Of a stretch of DNA of 64,000 nt, positions 19,161 to 29,666 are shown in pieces (positions within the stretch are counted from its first letter, which is position 1; each line of letters starts with the position of its first letter). Source of the stretch: Photobacterium profundum SS9 (lineage in GTDB: Bacteria > Pseudomonadota > Gammaproteobacteria > Enterobacterales > Vibrionaceae); the NCBI RefSeq assembly GCF_000196255.1, contig NC_006371.1, positions 1,808,055 to 1,872,054 on the forward strand, given 5' to 3'. Below the pieces are notes generated by a model. That model had not been told where the DNA came from. It did not search any database and worked only from the letters and a program-made list of their open reading frames with translations. The translations under genes were made by a program, and so were the position numbers.

Positions 19161-20174
19161 ATGATTGATATTCCATTTATCAGAACAACTTTTTTACTGC
19201 CTCTCATCGCTGGTATTGAAAAACATTTTGGTATTACCTCAAATGATTTAGGCATACCAAAACGTATTATTGATGAACCTATGTCATTAATTCCTCTTTC
19301 TGAAGTAATGATATGGTTAGAAAACATCGAACGTAAAACAAACAATCCAGCCTATATGATAGATATTGCCTCGGAATTGAAGTTTTCTAATATGGGGTAT
19401 ATTGGAGAGTGGTTTTTATCTTGCCCTGATCTCTCTCTCGCCTTTCGTCGTATTAACTATGGAACATCATGCTTACAATCGGGTACGACATTCCACGGTG
19501 AGCAATCAGGAAAAATGATTAAGTGGTGCTACAACAGCAGTAAAGCTAAAGGTCGCGCTCGCTTACATGACAGCTTGCGTGTCGCTATTATGTATATGCA
19601 CGCGCTAAGATATTATATGGGAGAAAAATACTGCCCAATTTCAGTAGAGATAAGTGGCCCACCTTGCGGAAAAGGTAAAGCTGAAGCTTTCTTTGGTTGT
19701 AACATTCAATGGAATGCCCCCGAAACCAAGGTGTGGATCGATATGGCTATTTTAGTTACTGGCAATAAAAAGGAATTTTCGGTTACACGCCCTATCATGA
19801 TGTCTAACTTACAGCTTGATGACTTTCTTAATATGCCTCAACCGCAAGATACCGCGAAAGTCATGTTCGAATTAGTCAGTTACGCTCGATATTACGGCCG
19901 TCCAAATGTTGACTTTGTTGCCAAGCTCATCGGGTTATCACGTCAACAACTTCAACGCCGTTTACATGAATATGGTTGGAATTTTACTGTTATTACGAGT
20001 TACGTTCTGTGTAATTTAGCGATTAAATATATGATGGAAGGCATGAAAATAGCCGATATTGCTACAGATCTCGGCTATACCAACACCCAGAGTTTTTGTA
20101 AGGCTTTTCAGAAGTATAGAGGGGTAACCCCCTATGAATACCAACAGAAACTACTCGAACGTAGTCGTCACTAA
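19161..20174 (+). CDS. AraC-family transcriptional regulator
   Basis: 337 residues. The N-terminal 190 residues resemble the Arabinose_bd-like domain seen in OruR/ArgR-type AraC regulators (GYIGEWFLSCPDLSLAFRRIN). The C-terminus has two helix-turn-helix units: VAKLIGLSRQQLQRRLHEYG and KIADIATDLGYTNTQSFCKAF followed by GVTPYEYQ. Divergent from the yiaWV pair, which it probably regulates. Confidence 0.85.
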   Translation: MIDIPFIRTTFLLPLIAGIEKHFGITSNDLGIPKRIIDEPMSLIPLSEVMIWLENIERKTNNPAYMIDIASELKFSNMGYIGEWFLSCPDLSLAFRRINYGTSCLQSGTTFHGEQSGKMIKWCYNSSKAKGRARLHDSLRVAIMYMHALRYYMGEKYCPISVEISGPPCGKGKAEAFFGCNIQWNAPETKVWIDMAILVTGNKKEFSVTRPIMMSNLQLDDFLNMPQPQDTAKVMFELVSYARYYGRPNVDFVAKLIGLSRQQLQRRLHEYGWNFTVITSYVLCNLAIKYMMEGMKIADIATDLGYTNTQSFCKAFQKYRGVTPYEYQQKLLERSRH

Positions 20175-20183
20175 AAGCATATA

Positions 20184-20696
20184 TTACCGTAAGACTATAC
20201 TTATGCGCTCTTGTTTTTCACACTGCATCGAAAAGTGATCTTCTGGTGTAATGTGATACCACATATCAAATTGCGCTTTTTCATCGCCTTTCAATGTTGG
20301 CTTAAAGAAAATTCGATAACCTGTAAGATCACGGCGTTGATCGTAATTAAATGGATCAATATTATGTGGGTCAGAGATGATTTCACGCGTTAATGTTAAG
20401 GGCTTTAACACGTAATCATTCCCTTTTAACTCAAAACGATAATCAATAAATAATTTAAATTCTAACTGTGTTTTTTTCTCTGATTGATAACGTACCCACT
20501 CTTCAGACATCACGGTTCCATCATCACGAAAGTCATACATCACCCAACTTTCTTCATTGGGATCTGTCACTTCAGTAGGCTCACATTGCCATTTACCCTC
20601 AAAATTAAACTGCGATGATGAAGCCATTACTGAAGATGGAATCAGCATAAAAGGAAGCAATAACCCCAGCGTCGATATTTTTTGTTTAAATTGCAT
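20184..20696 (-). CDS. Periplasmic protein of unknown function
   Basis: 170 residues with a clear signal peptide (LLLPFMLIPSSVMA, cleavage near residue 25). The mature part starts FNFEGKWQCEPTE, a beta-rich opening reminiscent of lipocalin-like domains, and contains two Cys. It converges on the AraC gene (stop to stop 9 bp). No family name can be given. Confidence 0.65.
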   Translation of the reverse strand: MQFKQKISTLGLLLPFMLIPSSVMASSSQFNFEGKWQCEPTEVTDPNEESWVMYDFRDDGTVMSEEWVRYQSEKKTQLEFKLFIDYRFELKGNDYVLKPLTLTREIISDPHNIDPFNYDQRRDLTGYRIFFKPTLKGDEKAQFDMWYHITPEDHFSMQCEKQERISIVLR

Positions 20697-20988
20697 TGTT
20701 GATCCTTCCTAGACCGTTTCCTATGAGTGTTACATAACGGTAAACCTAAGTGTACAGTAAACCATGGATAATTTAATAACTCCTCAACCCTAACTCATAA
20801 ACACACGTAACAGTCTGCTATTACTTAAACGATTTCGAAGATGCTGTGGCTTTAACCCTCTTACATAATTTTTCATAGATTTTGATCTATGCTGTAGATG
20901 TTAATTATTAATTATATTTTGACGTTATTTACTTCAGTGTGAGCCATTGAAATTGCTACTACCCCTTTAATTATTCTTGGGAGGCGTT

Positions 20989-21924
20989 ATGAACTTCAAT
21001 CAATTATTAATTCCCATTGCTCCAGAGCAGCCACTTGGCGATTCATTCCATCAAGCTTTACGTTGTGCAAATAGCAATGCATCACAAGTAACACTACTAA
21101 TGGTAATCGAAGAGTTGGCAGAATTAAGAGAAATTGCGAATCACTCTGGCACGACATTAGACTTACTCGATAAAGCCACCAAGGTTTATCACGCCGAATT
21201 AAAACAACATGTACTCAATCTTAAGGCTCTGTATTCCAATGTGAAATTCAACACCCAAATTCGAACAGGTATCCCTTTTATAGAGATCATCAAAAGCGCA
21301 AAAGAATTTCAATCCAAAGTCATCATTATTGATTCACATCGAAGCAACAAAGAGCGGGCCTGCCAATCGGGAAGTACTACTCGGCATTTAATGCGAAAAT
21401 CCGAAATTCCAATTTGGTCAATTAGTCCCAATTCATCACCGATTCGAAACGTCGTAGCCGCGATAGATTTTTCAAATCAAGATAACGAGGATTTCACGGA
21501 TAAAATTATTTCGTTAGCCATCGAATTTTGCACGTTAACTGGTGCGGATCTTACACTTTGCCATGCTTGGCGCCTCGAATCTGAAGGTTTTTTAAGAAAA
21601 TGGAGTGGCTATACCGAACTCGATATTGCCCTTGTTGCCAAAAAAATGCGTACGGATAGAGCAATGCGTCTGAAATCGCTTCTAATGCCCTATGAGAATA
21701 GCCTGGTCAATACAAAAGTGCGGCTACTGGAAGGTGATGCGAGAAGCGTGCTTCCCCAGTTTGTAGAAAAAGAATCTGTCGATGTTGTTATTCTGGGCTC
21801 ACTTTCCCGTTCAGGAGTTGCTGGCTTCCTTATGGGTAATACTGCAGAGTCGATGCTCAATCAGCTTAATTGCTCTGTTATCACCCTCAAACCTGATGCA
21901 TTTCGCTCACCTGTGCTTAGTTAG
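20989..21924 (+). CDS. Tandem-domain universal stress protein
   Basis: 311 residues from ATG 20989, which has GGGAGG 7 bases upstream. Two Usp domains: the first (MNFNQLLIPIAPEQP) lacks the full ATP motif; the second (RNVVAAIDFSNQ) ends with VILGSLSRSGVAGFLMGNTAE, close to the GxxGxxGxS-type nucleotide-binding motif, and a final strand CSVITLKP. UspE-like architecture. Single-gene unit between the periplasmic protein and the BCCT genes. Confidence 0.85.
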   Translation: MNFNQLLIPIAPEQPLGDSFHQALRCANSNASQVTLLMVIEELAELREIANHSGTTLDLLDKATKVYHAELKQHVLNLKALYSNVKFNTQIRTGIPFIEIIKSAKEFQSKVIIIDSHRSNKERACQSGSTTRHLMRKSEIPIWSISPNSSPIRNVVAAIDFSNQDNEDFTDKIISLAIEFCTLTGADLTLCHAWRLESEGFLRKWSGYTELDIALVAKKMRTDRAMRLKSLLMPYENSLVNTKVRLLEGDARSVLPQFVEKESVDVVILGSLSRSGVAGFLMGNTAESMLNQLNCSVITLKPDAFRSPVLS

Positions 21925-22161
21925 TAATGCCAGAGCAGTAAATAGAAATCTATTCTAAGGGCAATGAACAATGAGGTGTGCGTGATATACCCAAGTCACC
22001 TCAATATGTGTTCAGTCATCGTTGTGTCTAATGACCAACCGACTATTGCCCTCGAATAAAGGTTCATTACTGTTGCTAGATAAAGCCACTATCAGATTTT
22101 CAATTATTCATGATCGCAACATATCACTTTATGCAAACAGAAAGATCTAACCCTACGTTCT

Positions 22162-22254
22162 TTAGGAATCTTTTTTGAGAAACAGCCAAACAAGGACGCC
22201 GACGAATATAAAAACGTTAACATTAAGTAAGGTATCCACTAATTGCAGCGTCAT
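22162..22254 (-). CDS. 30-residue membrane protein coupled to the BCCT transporter
   Basis: MTLQLVDTLLNVNVFIFVGV is followed by LVWLFLKKDS: one transmembrane helix with a lysine end. Its ATG overlaps the transporter stop codon (ATGA) and GGAGA stands about 7 bases upstream inside that gene, so translational coupling is likely. Small single-helix subunits are known for some secondary transporters (for example MetS with the NSS transporter MetP); a partner role here is inference. Confidence 0.5.
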   Translation of the reverse strand: MTLQLVDTLLNVNVFIFVGVLVWLFLKKDS

Positions 22255-23738
22255 TTGAAGGTCTCCTTTCTTAGCTCTTTGATAAAACAGACTGCGATCA
22301 ACAAAACTATGTAAACGAACGGCAAGGCACCCAAGGCGATGATGCTTTTGACGGCAGCGATGCTGTTGGAGAAAATCATCACCAACCCAAGCGCTCCCAG
22401 AATCACTCCCCAAACCAGTTTAGTCTTCGTGGATGGATTGAGATCACCACCACTGGAAAACATGGAGAGTACAAACGCCGCACTGACCACGCTCGTCACC
22501 ACGAAGAGGAAAGCTGCGATAACAGTGGCACCGATCGTCAGATCGGAAAACGGTAACTTATCGAGGACAAAAAATGTGGTGCTATCGATGTGATTGTCAA
22601 TCACATCCAGGATTGCCACATCCGTTTCCAATACCCCATAAAACCCGACACTACCAAAAACGCCGAACCAGAAGATCGAGAAAATTGACGGCACTAGAAC
22701 CACTCCGAGGATAAATTCCTTGATGGTCCTACCCTTTGAAATACGAGCGATGAATACGCCCACGAACGGAGACCAGGCCAGCCACCACACCATGTAGGTG
22801 AGGGTCCAGGATTGAAACCAGTTGCCCGCAACCTCATCATAAAAGGTCAGAGTATGGAAACCCTGTGTCAGGACTCTTGAGAAGTATTCGCCAGCCCCTC
22901 CCATGATCCCACCCATAATGTAATGGGTGGGTCCGGCGAGGATGACGAAGAACATCAGACAGCCCGCGATGGCCATGGCGGTGTTAGAGAGCACTGCCAT
23001 CTCCTTGCCAAGGTCAACCGTCAACGGGCCGAGGTAAGCGATGATCAGCATCCCAAAAATGACCAAGCTGATGGTCATTCCCGATTTTTCCAACCCGAAC
23101 AGAGACTCCACGCCGGCCTGAACCTGGAAAACGCCAATGGCGATGGAACCGCCCACACCGATGGCGATCGCGGTGATCGCCATAAGGTCACTGAAGCCAC
23201 CCACCCACTTCGGCCAGCCTCGATCGCCGAAGACATGCCGGATGGGAGCACTGATAAGATTAGGTGTTCCCTTACGGAAACTGAAATAGGCAATGATAAG
23301 GCCAACGGTGGCGTAGATGGCCCAGGCATGGAACCCCCAATGGAAGTTCGTGGCAAAGAGTGCATTCTGTGCCGCGTCTGGTTGGCTCATGTTGGGTAGA
23401 AAGGATTTATAGTGGAACAGGGGTTCGGCACTACCAAAATAGAGAAGACCCACTCCCATACCTGCGGCAAAGAGCATCGTCAGCCAGCTCACGGTGGAAA
23501 ACTCGGGCCTGTCGTCATCCTTGCCCAGCCTTATGCTCCCGTACTTGGAAAAGGCTAACCAGATACACAGGTACACCAGCAGGCAGGCGGTCAGCATGAT
23601 GAACCAACCTCGACTATTGAACATGATCCCGACCACCGTCGAAGAAAATTCCGCCAAACCAGCCGTGTCAGCGATACCCCACAGTGCGATCCCGCCAGTT
23701 AAAGACAATGAGAGCAGAAGGATTGGATTCTTGAACAT
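22251..23738 (-). CDS. BCCT-family (betaine/carnitine/choline) transporter
   Basis: 495 residues with twelve hydrophobic segments. The family signature WSPFVGVFIARISKGRTIKE lies at about 330-349, and GMGVGLLYFGSAEPL (Gly-rich TM3, cation path) at about 93. It imports a trimethylammonium solute for osmoprotection. ATG 23738 is preferred (AGGA 7 bases upstream). The gene is clearly GC-richer than its neighbours, pointing to acquisition from another lineage. The C-terminus is short, without a long regulatory tail. Confidence 0.88.
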   Translation of the reverse strand: MFKNPILLLSLSLTGGIALWGIADTAGLAEFSSTVVGIMFNSRGWFIMLTACLLVYLCIWLAFSKYGSIRLGKDDDRPEFSTVSWLTMLFAAGMGVGLLYFGSAEPLFHYKSFLPNMSQPDAAQNALFATNFHWGFHAWAIYATVGLIIAYFSFRKGTPNLISAPIRHVFGDRGWPKWVGGFSDLMAITAIAIGVGGSIAIGVFQVQAGVESLFGLEKSGMTISLVIFGMLIIAYLGPLTVDLGKEMAVLSNTAMAIAGCLMFFVILAGPTHYIMGGIMGGAGEYFSRVLTQGFHTLTFYDEVAGNWFQSWTLTYMVWWLAWSPFVGVFIARISKGRTIKEFILGVVLVPSIFSIFWFGVFGSVGFYGVLETDVAILDVIDNHIDSTTFFVLDKLPFSDLTIGATVIAAFLFVVTSVVSAAFVLSMFSSGGDLNPSTKTKLVWGVILGALGLVMIFSNSIAAVKSIIALGALPFVYIVLLIAVCFIKELRKETFK

Positions 23739-24198
23739 GAGCATTCCTTTCGGTGCTGACCAATTAAAAAAGTTACCAGAGCTTCACAGGGTCAAGTCTT
23801 GCCTTTTGCATCAGGCTAATATAAGGCTTTCTATAACCCATGCTCTACCAATTACTATATGCAAAAAGCGAGAGTCGACCCCTTACTTTTGTTCTTAATC
23901 ACGCAGGTACTCGCTAACACGAACTCATAATGACTGTAGCATTGGACGCGGACTTTGCACTCCATTGCCTAAACTGGTTACATATAGCAAAGCACTATGA
24001 GGAATTACTCCCTCAGTTTGTTTTGCGGTGATCACACGTTTGTTAACACTTTTCTGGACATAAACGTGTTTGTATTATTGCTGTAATATCGTTGTTATTG
24101 ATTAAAATAAGTAATGGAAAAGTAAGGCTTACTTCTAATTGACATGCTTCAGTATGTGTTAAATTGAGTATAAGAAACCATGCACATTACGGAACACT
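23739..24198. other. Intergenic region, no gene seen
   Basis: Between divergent genes; must contain both promoters. A word TTCTGGACATAAACGTGTTTG at about 24050 is related to the dispersed GGACAAAAACG word. Nothing else stands out. Confidence 0.4.
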
Positions 24199-25971
24199 AT
24201 GAGAAGTGAACAAGAAATTTTTGATGAACTAGAGGGACTTGGTGCCCAAGAAGGTTTTTGGGAAGTTGTAGCTTTTTTCTGTTGGAAAGACACTTTCATT
24301 CACTTTTCTGGTGAAAAGTTGGATGGAGAAGCTTTCGCACAGGCGTTTGATAGGACTCGCTTATCCAGAACCGAGCTTTCTACACTCATTGGTCTAGCGT
24401 GTAAAAGCGGATTCAACGATAAACAATTGAGCTTAGATGAATTAAAAGAAAGAGCTGAACATGTCTGGCAACTTCTTGATGAACTACATCATAGCTTTTA
24501 CCCACCACTAGACATTGCTGCCTTGTCTGAAAAATTTGATGCTAAAGATGGTGATGATGTCCCTAATTTTGGTAAGTTCATGCGAGAACTAACCCCAAGT
24601 GGTGATAAAAATCATTTTATGCGGGAAGCTATTTTTTACGGAGGGGATGGGGTTTTTAAACATCAATATAGAGATTTAGCCAAGCGTCGCTATTCTCTTG
24701 ATGAGGATTGGGTTGAGGCAAACAAAGGCTTTAAAATTTCTCAAGCAGTTGATGTTATTTCGGCTATAGAACAAATTCAACTAGAAAAAGCCAATCAATC
24801 AGTATCTTCAGCAAAAAGCTGGCCATTACCATACCACCTACCTATGTTCATTTTTACTATCTCTGAAGTCGTAACACTAAGTGGTTTAGACGAAGAGGTT
24901 GTCGAGGCTGTGATCGCAGCTCTATCTGCTAAGCCCGAAGAAGGAATGAATTGCTTTAAATCTGTGGATGACTTTAATCACAAAAATGCGTTTCCTATAA
25001 TAAAAATTAATGAAGATACCTTCGTAAGTTTTCAAGCCTACAGCTTATGGGAAGCTCTTTATGAAAGTCCATTCTTTTGGTTTAACGAAGACAAAACTTA
25101 CAAATCTATCGCAAGTAAACACAGAGGTGCATTTACTGAGGATTTTACCGCTGAACGCCTTGCACTAGTATTTGGCGAAGAGAACGTTTTAACCAATATC
25201 GATATCTTCGATGGTAAAGGCAAAGCTGGCGAAATTGACGTTTTGGTCACATTTGGTCGTTTCGCGATAGTAGTACAAGCCAAGTCCAAGAAGCTCACTA
25301 TTGAAGCTCGTAAAGGTAACGGTAAGCAGCTTGAAGACGATTTTAAAAAAGCGATTCAAGACGCCTATGACCAAGCTGACTTATGTAGCCAACTGTTGCA
25401 AAAAGAAGGATATATTTTCAAAGACGAATCTGGCAAAGAGGTTAATATTCAATCTGATTTCAAGACGATATTTCCTGTTTGTATTGTATCAGACCACTTT
25501 CCAGCTCTTGCTGCCCAAGCGCGACACTTTCTAAAACATCAAACAACCAATGTAATAAAACATCCTTATGTAATGGATGTGTTTTTAATAGATATGATTA
25601 CTGAAATGTTGCCATCTCCCCTCTGGGTTCTCGACTACCTAATTAAACGGAGTGACTATGGTGATTCACTTCTTTCTAATCATGAGCTAGTAATTCTCTC
25701 AACTTACATCAAGCAAAACTTATATTTTGAGGAAGAACCGACACTAGTTATGCTTGACGATGATATCTCCACAGATCTTGAATTAGCCATGTTAGCCAGA
25801 AGCATAGGTATCTACACAAAATGGTTACGAATTAACCAATCGGCCAAGAGAAGGGAACTGATCTAAGGATCAACGATCAAGAGAGTTAACTTTCATTTCA
25901 TTAGTATTGACGATGACTCTTTTTGAACAACATCAATTACCCTGTATCCTTGAATCAAGATTATCTAAGCG

Positions 25972-27281
25972 CTGGGGAATCCCCACATAATTTACGCACG
26001 ATAACTCTTCCTCGCCATTAGAATAAGGGTGCATTGCGCCCAACGTATTGCTGGTTCGTTGATGTGATATTCCAGCCGTCGGAAGACCTCTTTTCCTAGC
26101 CTAACAAATGATAAAACTCGTCGGTCTTTTACTGAATTTGCCTGAAAATGACGGTGCCAACCGTTATGCTCTGCAATTATTCCAAACCACCAATAGACCA
26201 TAAAAGCGAGCAGACCAATGAGCAGCAAAATATCGAACCGTTTAGGATCATGGGTTCGGCTTTGGCGTAAGCCAAAGCCGTATTGCGGACTTTTTAAGTC
26301 ACGGAACGTTTCTTCAATTTGCATACGTTTGGTGTAGAGCCTGACGATACACCGAGATGAAAATATATCTGTTGGGAGATTAGTCGCCAGCAACCAAGGT
26401 TCTAGTGCTGACTTCTTATGGACGGCTTGGGCGGAGAAATGCTCTCGACCTTTTGGTCGGTCTTTACGTTTTTTAGGTGTTTGTTTTTTATAGAGGTGAA
26501 GATGACATTGTAATGGTTTTCGTTTGGCAAGCTGTGTGAATCCTACATATTTAGGTTTGCTATTCGCTTTAATAAACAACTGCTTGATGTGTTGCCATTG
26601 GTTTTTTATTAAGACGTTTACGTCTCCTCTGACACGTCCAAGATAACACCAATCCATGTCATCAACCTGCCTAAACCAGGTATTACGAAAGCCAGCATCA
26701 GTCACGATAATGGGGATGACATGCGAAGGCAAAACAGCTTTGAAATTATCGAGAAACTGCTGATGACTGCGCGGAGAATTGTAGTTTTTAAAGGTAAAAG
26801 TTTGCTCGAAAAGCGTAACAGAACGTCCTTCTACAGCAATAGAAGCTCTTAGTACCATGAGTCGTTCGTATTCGCGAATATCAGCCCAATCGACTAAGAC
26901 AATAGGTTGTGGATTGACCGAACAAAATTGATGACAGTGCCAACGATAAATATCGAGTCTGTCGTGGTGCAGGTGATTGTTACCTAATAAACGGTCAACG
27001 CGCTTAATACAGTGTTTCGTTTTGGCCTTTGAAGGAAGCGAACGTCCAAGTAAAGTAAGCGTAAGTGCATCATTGCTAAGCAATGCTTGCACAGAGTCCA
27101 TGAGTGATTTGAGTCTCTTTTTGTGAATGTTAGGGCATTGATTTTCCAGCGACTCGTGTAGTATTTGAATATCACGCATCTTGCTTTCAATCTTTTGTGT
27201 TTGTGGTGAATTCATTAGATCAGAAGGTAAGGTGCGTGTCTACTGATTGAACTACAAAGGTATTTTGTGGGGATTCGTAAG
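25972..27281 (-). mobile_element. IS10-like element (IS4 family), copy A
   Basis: 1310 bp; ends CTGGGGAATCCCCACA and CTTACGAATCCCCACA (IS10-type ends). Target duplication ATCTAAGCG at 25963-25971 and 27282-27290, close to the IS10 preferred target NGCTNAGCN. Inserted in the transposase gene of the 1400-bp element. Confidence 0.93.
25992..27215 (-). CDS. IS10-like transposase, copy A
   Basis: 407 residues, close to IS10 transposase throughout (LLGNNHLHHDRLDIYRWHCH, IVLVDWADIRE with the first Asp, IIVTDAGF with the second Asp, and YTKRMQIEETFRDLKS carrying Tyr-Arg-Glu-Lys). It cuts and pastes the element by the DDE mechanism. Differs from copies B-D by Val instead of Ile near residue 338 (LAFMVYWW). 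Confidence 0.95.
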   Translation of the reverse strand: MNSPQTQKIESKMRDIQILHESLENQCPNIHKKRLKSLMDSVQALLSNDALTLTLLGRSLPSKAKTKHCIKRVDRLLGNNHLHHDRLDIYRWHCHQFCSVNPQPIVLVDWADIREYERLMVLRASIAVEGRSVTLFEQTFTFKNYNSPRSHQQFLDNFKAVLPSHVIPIIVTDAGFRNTWFRQVDDMDWCYLGRVRGDVNVLIKNQWQHIKQLFIKANSKPKYVGFTQLAKRKPLQCHLHLYKKQTPKKRKDRPKGREHFSAQAVHKKSALEPWLLATNLPTDIFSSRCIVRLYTKRMQIEETFRDLKSPQYGFGLRQSRTHDPKRFDILLLIGLLAFMVYWWFGIIAEHNGWHRHFQANSVKDRRVLSFVRLGKEVFRRLEYHINEPAIRWAQCTLILMARKSYRA

Positions 27282-29133
27282 ATCTAAGCGTTATCAGACC
27301 CTTATAATGGAACACATGACAGTTAATTCTAGCAATGCACCAGGTGTAGAATCTCTTCGCCACCACACACAATCATGGGCATCGACACAAGCAACATGGC
27401 GTTTTTATCATAATGAGGATGTGACTTTTCCTATGCTAAGTGGCCCGATGCTGGGACTTGCTCGTTCTGGTGTGAAAGAAAGTCAAAGTCGATATGTATT
27501 AATGGCTCATGATTGGTGCCATATCAATTTCGCTAAACATCATAGTAAGTTAGATAAAACTAAGATGTCACACGCTCTCGATGTTGGCTACGAACTGCAA
27601 GCGTCTTTATTGGTAGACGCAAATACTGGCGCACCCATTGCTCCAGCAGGTCTTAACTTACTGACAAGCAACGGTATTTATCAATGCCGAAGCCAAGAGT
27701 TACAACCCAAGCAAAGTCACCTAGATTCACTCTTTGACAGCATTCATTGGCAAGAACAATTAGATTTAGACAAGCCCCTGGTGCATGTTGTTGATAGAGA
27801 AGCAGATTCAGCGAAAGACTTAAGACGTTTAGGCTCAGTTCACTGGCTAACTCGAACTAAAAAAGGCTCAACGTTCCGTCACGAAGGTCAGTTTAAAACG
27901 GCTGAAATCATCAGTCGAACAATCTCCCCAGACTTGAAAGGTGTTATTTCTCTTCGAGGTAAAGAGGGCTATTTGTTTGTTGGTGAAACGACTGTTGAGT
28001 TACACCGGAAATCAGAAAAGCTAGCGTCAGCGGCGCCCACCTGTCGCTTTGTTATGAGCCTGGTCACGGATGATGAAGGTAAAGAGCTAGCAAGATGGTA
28101 TCTGCTGTCTAACGTGTTGGATGTTGATGCAACAGAGATTGCAACGTGGTATTGCCATCGCTGGAATATTGAATCTTGGTTTAAGTTATTGAAGTCAGAT
28201 GGTCATCAGTTAGAAAAATGGCAGCAAACTACTGCGGAGTCAATATTAAAGCGTCTGATCACAGCCAGTGTTGCAACGACGTTGATATTTAAGCTTTATT
28301 CGGACAGCTCGGATGAAGCTAATGAATTTAAAGGTTTTTTGGTTAAGCTGAGTGGTCGTTTAACTAAGCGAACAAAGCCTGTCACTCAGCCATCACTGCT
28401 TGCGGGACTATGGGTTTTCCTACAAATGTGTGAAGTACTAGATACCTACACCATGGATGAGATAAACGCGATGAGGCAAATAGCCAGTTCGTTTTTTGCT
28501 CAATCTGTGTAGATACCTATGGCCAGAAGGGATGGTCATGATGGTGAAAAAACACCCGAAGGTTTTCTCACAGCTCATAGAAAGTCTCATGTTGGGAGTA
28601 TTATCGATGACATTGAGTTTTCGGCAGATTATTGTCTTCAGAAGCTAGGATTACACCTTCTATCAATGAATGGTGATAGCATCAATCTACTCAATGAAGC
28701 AATTACAAAGATGATTGCGCAATTTAAAATATATCATCGTCACCATGATATATCTCTTCCCTTGTTAAAGGAAAAAACTGGTTTAACTGTCCATTGTAAT
28801 GAAGATGACAATGATACAGCCTATAAGAGACTAGTCACACATTGTGAGAAACGAAAATACACATGCAAAGCAGAATCTTGGGTTGGGTGTTGTTTTAGCC
28901 CAACTAAAGATAAATTTCGATTTGCTTCATACCACGAAAGCAAGTGGAGCCAATCAGATGAAATGGAAAGGCTAGTTGCGGATCTAAAACCTATTTCATC
29001 AGAGCATCATATAGAAGACGTAAGAAAGCTTTCCTTTGGTGAACAACCACAGATAAAACGTGGAAAAGTTGGAAGAAATGAACCTTGTCTATGCGGCAGT
29101 GGCAAGAAGTCTAAACGATGCTGTGCTCCATAA

Positions 29134-29666
29134 TTCTGACTTAGATTTAGTGGTAAGGATCCAGTAGTTTATGAGCCTCGCCCCCATTGCGGGGCTTATT
29201 CGTATTAGAATTGCTTATGGATTAAAGTAGTACCCGAAACTCATTTTGGGGCAAGAACGTGTCAGGCAGGTTGTCGCTGACACGTCTCTGGACAAAAATG
29301 AGTCAGTGACGTTGCTAAATTAGTAACCCATGAATTAACTCTGGTATGGCAAAGTCATTTAACACACTGTCCAGTTTTGATGGTACAGCTCACCCTTTAA
29401 TGGGGTTGAACATGTTGATCACAACATCGATTTCAACCTTTCGAAGCGGGTAGGTTTCTATCAAGGTTGCCCATGCTTCATTTAAATTGAAAACGTGTTT
29501 GATGCTGTGGGAGCGGAAGGGCGACAGCATTCCGGTTATGTGGATGCGTACAACTTGACGTGTTTAGCGAAGACTATGTTCATTGCTGAGCCAGAGCAAA
29601 CTCAAGAATAGACAATTATTGCGACACGGACTTTATGGCTTTACTATTGAGTCCGTGTTCTTGTAC
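29134..29666. other. Intergenic region with a terminator-like hairpin and decayed sequence
   Basis: A GCCCC / GGGGC hairpin near 29173-29190 may terminate the SEC-C gene. CGTGTCAG / CTGACACG at 29268-29293 forms another stem and is followed by GGACAAAAATG, related to the word at 2528. A short open stretch ending SGYVDAYNLTCLAKTMFIAE (about 29530-29590) may be a gene relic. Confidence 0.45.

Larger units (their letters stand above)
25913..28512 (+). pseudogene. IS4-family transposase of copy 1, split by the IS10-like insertion
   Basis: The first 19-20 codons (MTLFEQHQLPCILESRLSK) are left of the IS10-like element; the rest continues from 27291. A hybrid frame starts inside the IS10-like end (27247, TTG) and runs to 28512 with 421 residues, so a nearly full-length enzyme could still be made. 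The catalytic YREK signature (YCHRWNIESWFKLLK) is intact. Compare the uninterrupted copy at 45020-46300. Confidence 0.8.
25803..28521 (+). mobile_element. 1400-bp IS4-family element, copy 1, itself interrupted
   Basis: Terminal repeat CATAGGTATCTACACA is perfect at both ends (16 bp) and the target duplication is GCCAGAAG (25795-25802 and 28522-28529). Without the nested IS10-like element and one 9-bp repeat the unit is 1400 bp, identical in length to the copy at 45011-46410. Confidence 0.92.
24199..29133 (+). pseudogene. Nuclease-like (NERD/REase-fold) protein with C-terminal SEC-C motif, split by nested IS elements
   Basis: Removing the inserted element and one copy of its 8-bp duplication joins 24199-25802 to 28530-29133 in frame, giving 735 residues. 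In the N-terminal part a restriction-endonuclease-like core is visible at about 335-375: AFTEDFTAERLALVFGEENV, then GEIDVLVTFGRFAIVVQAKS (Glu, Asp, Gln-x-Lys). The C-terminus ends GRNEPCLCGSGKKSKRCC, a SEC-C zinc motif. The downstream fragment gains an ATG from the IS end (28519). The protein is therefore made, at best, as two pieces. Function unknown; a nuclease role, perhaps defensive, is inference. Confidence 0.8.
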
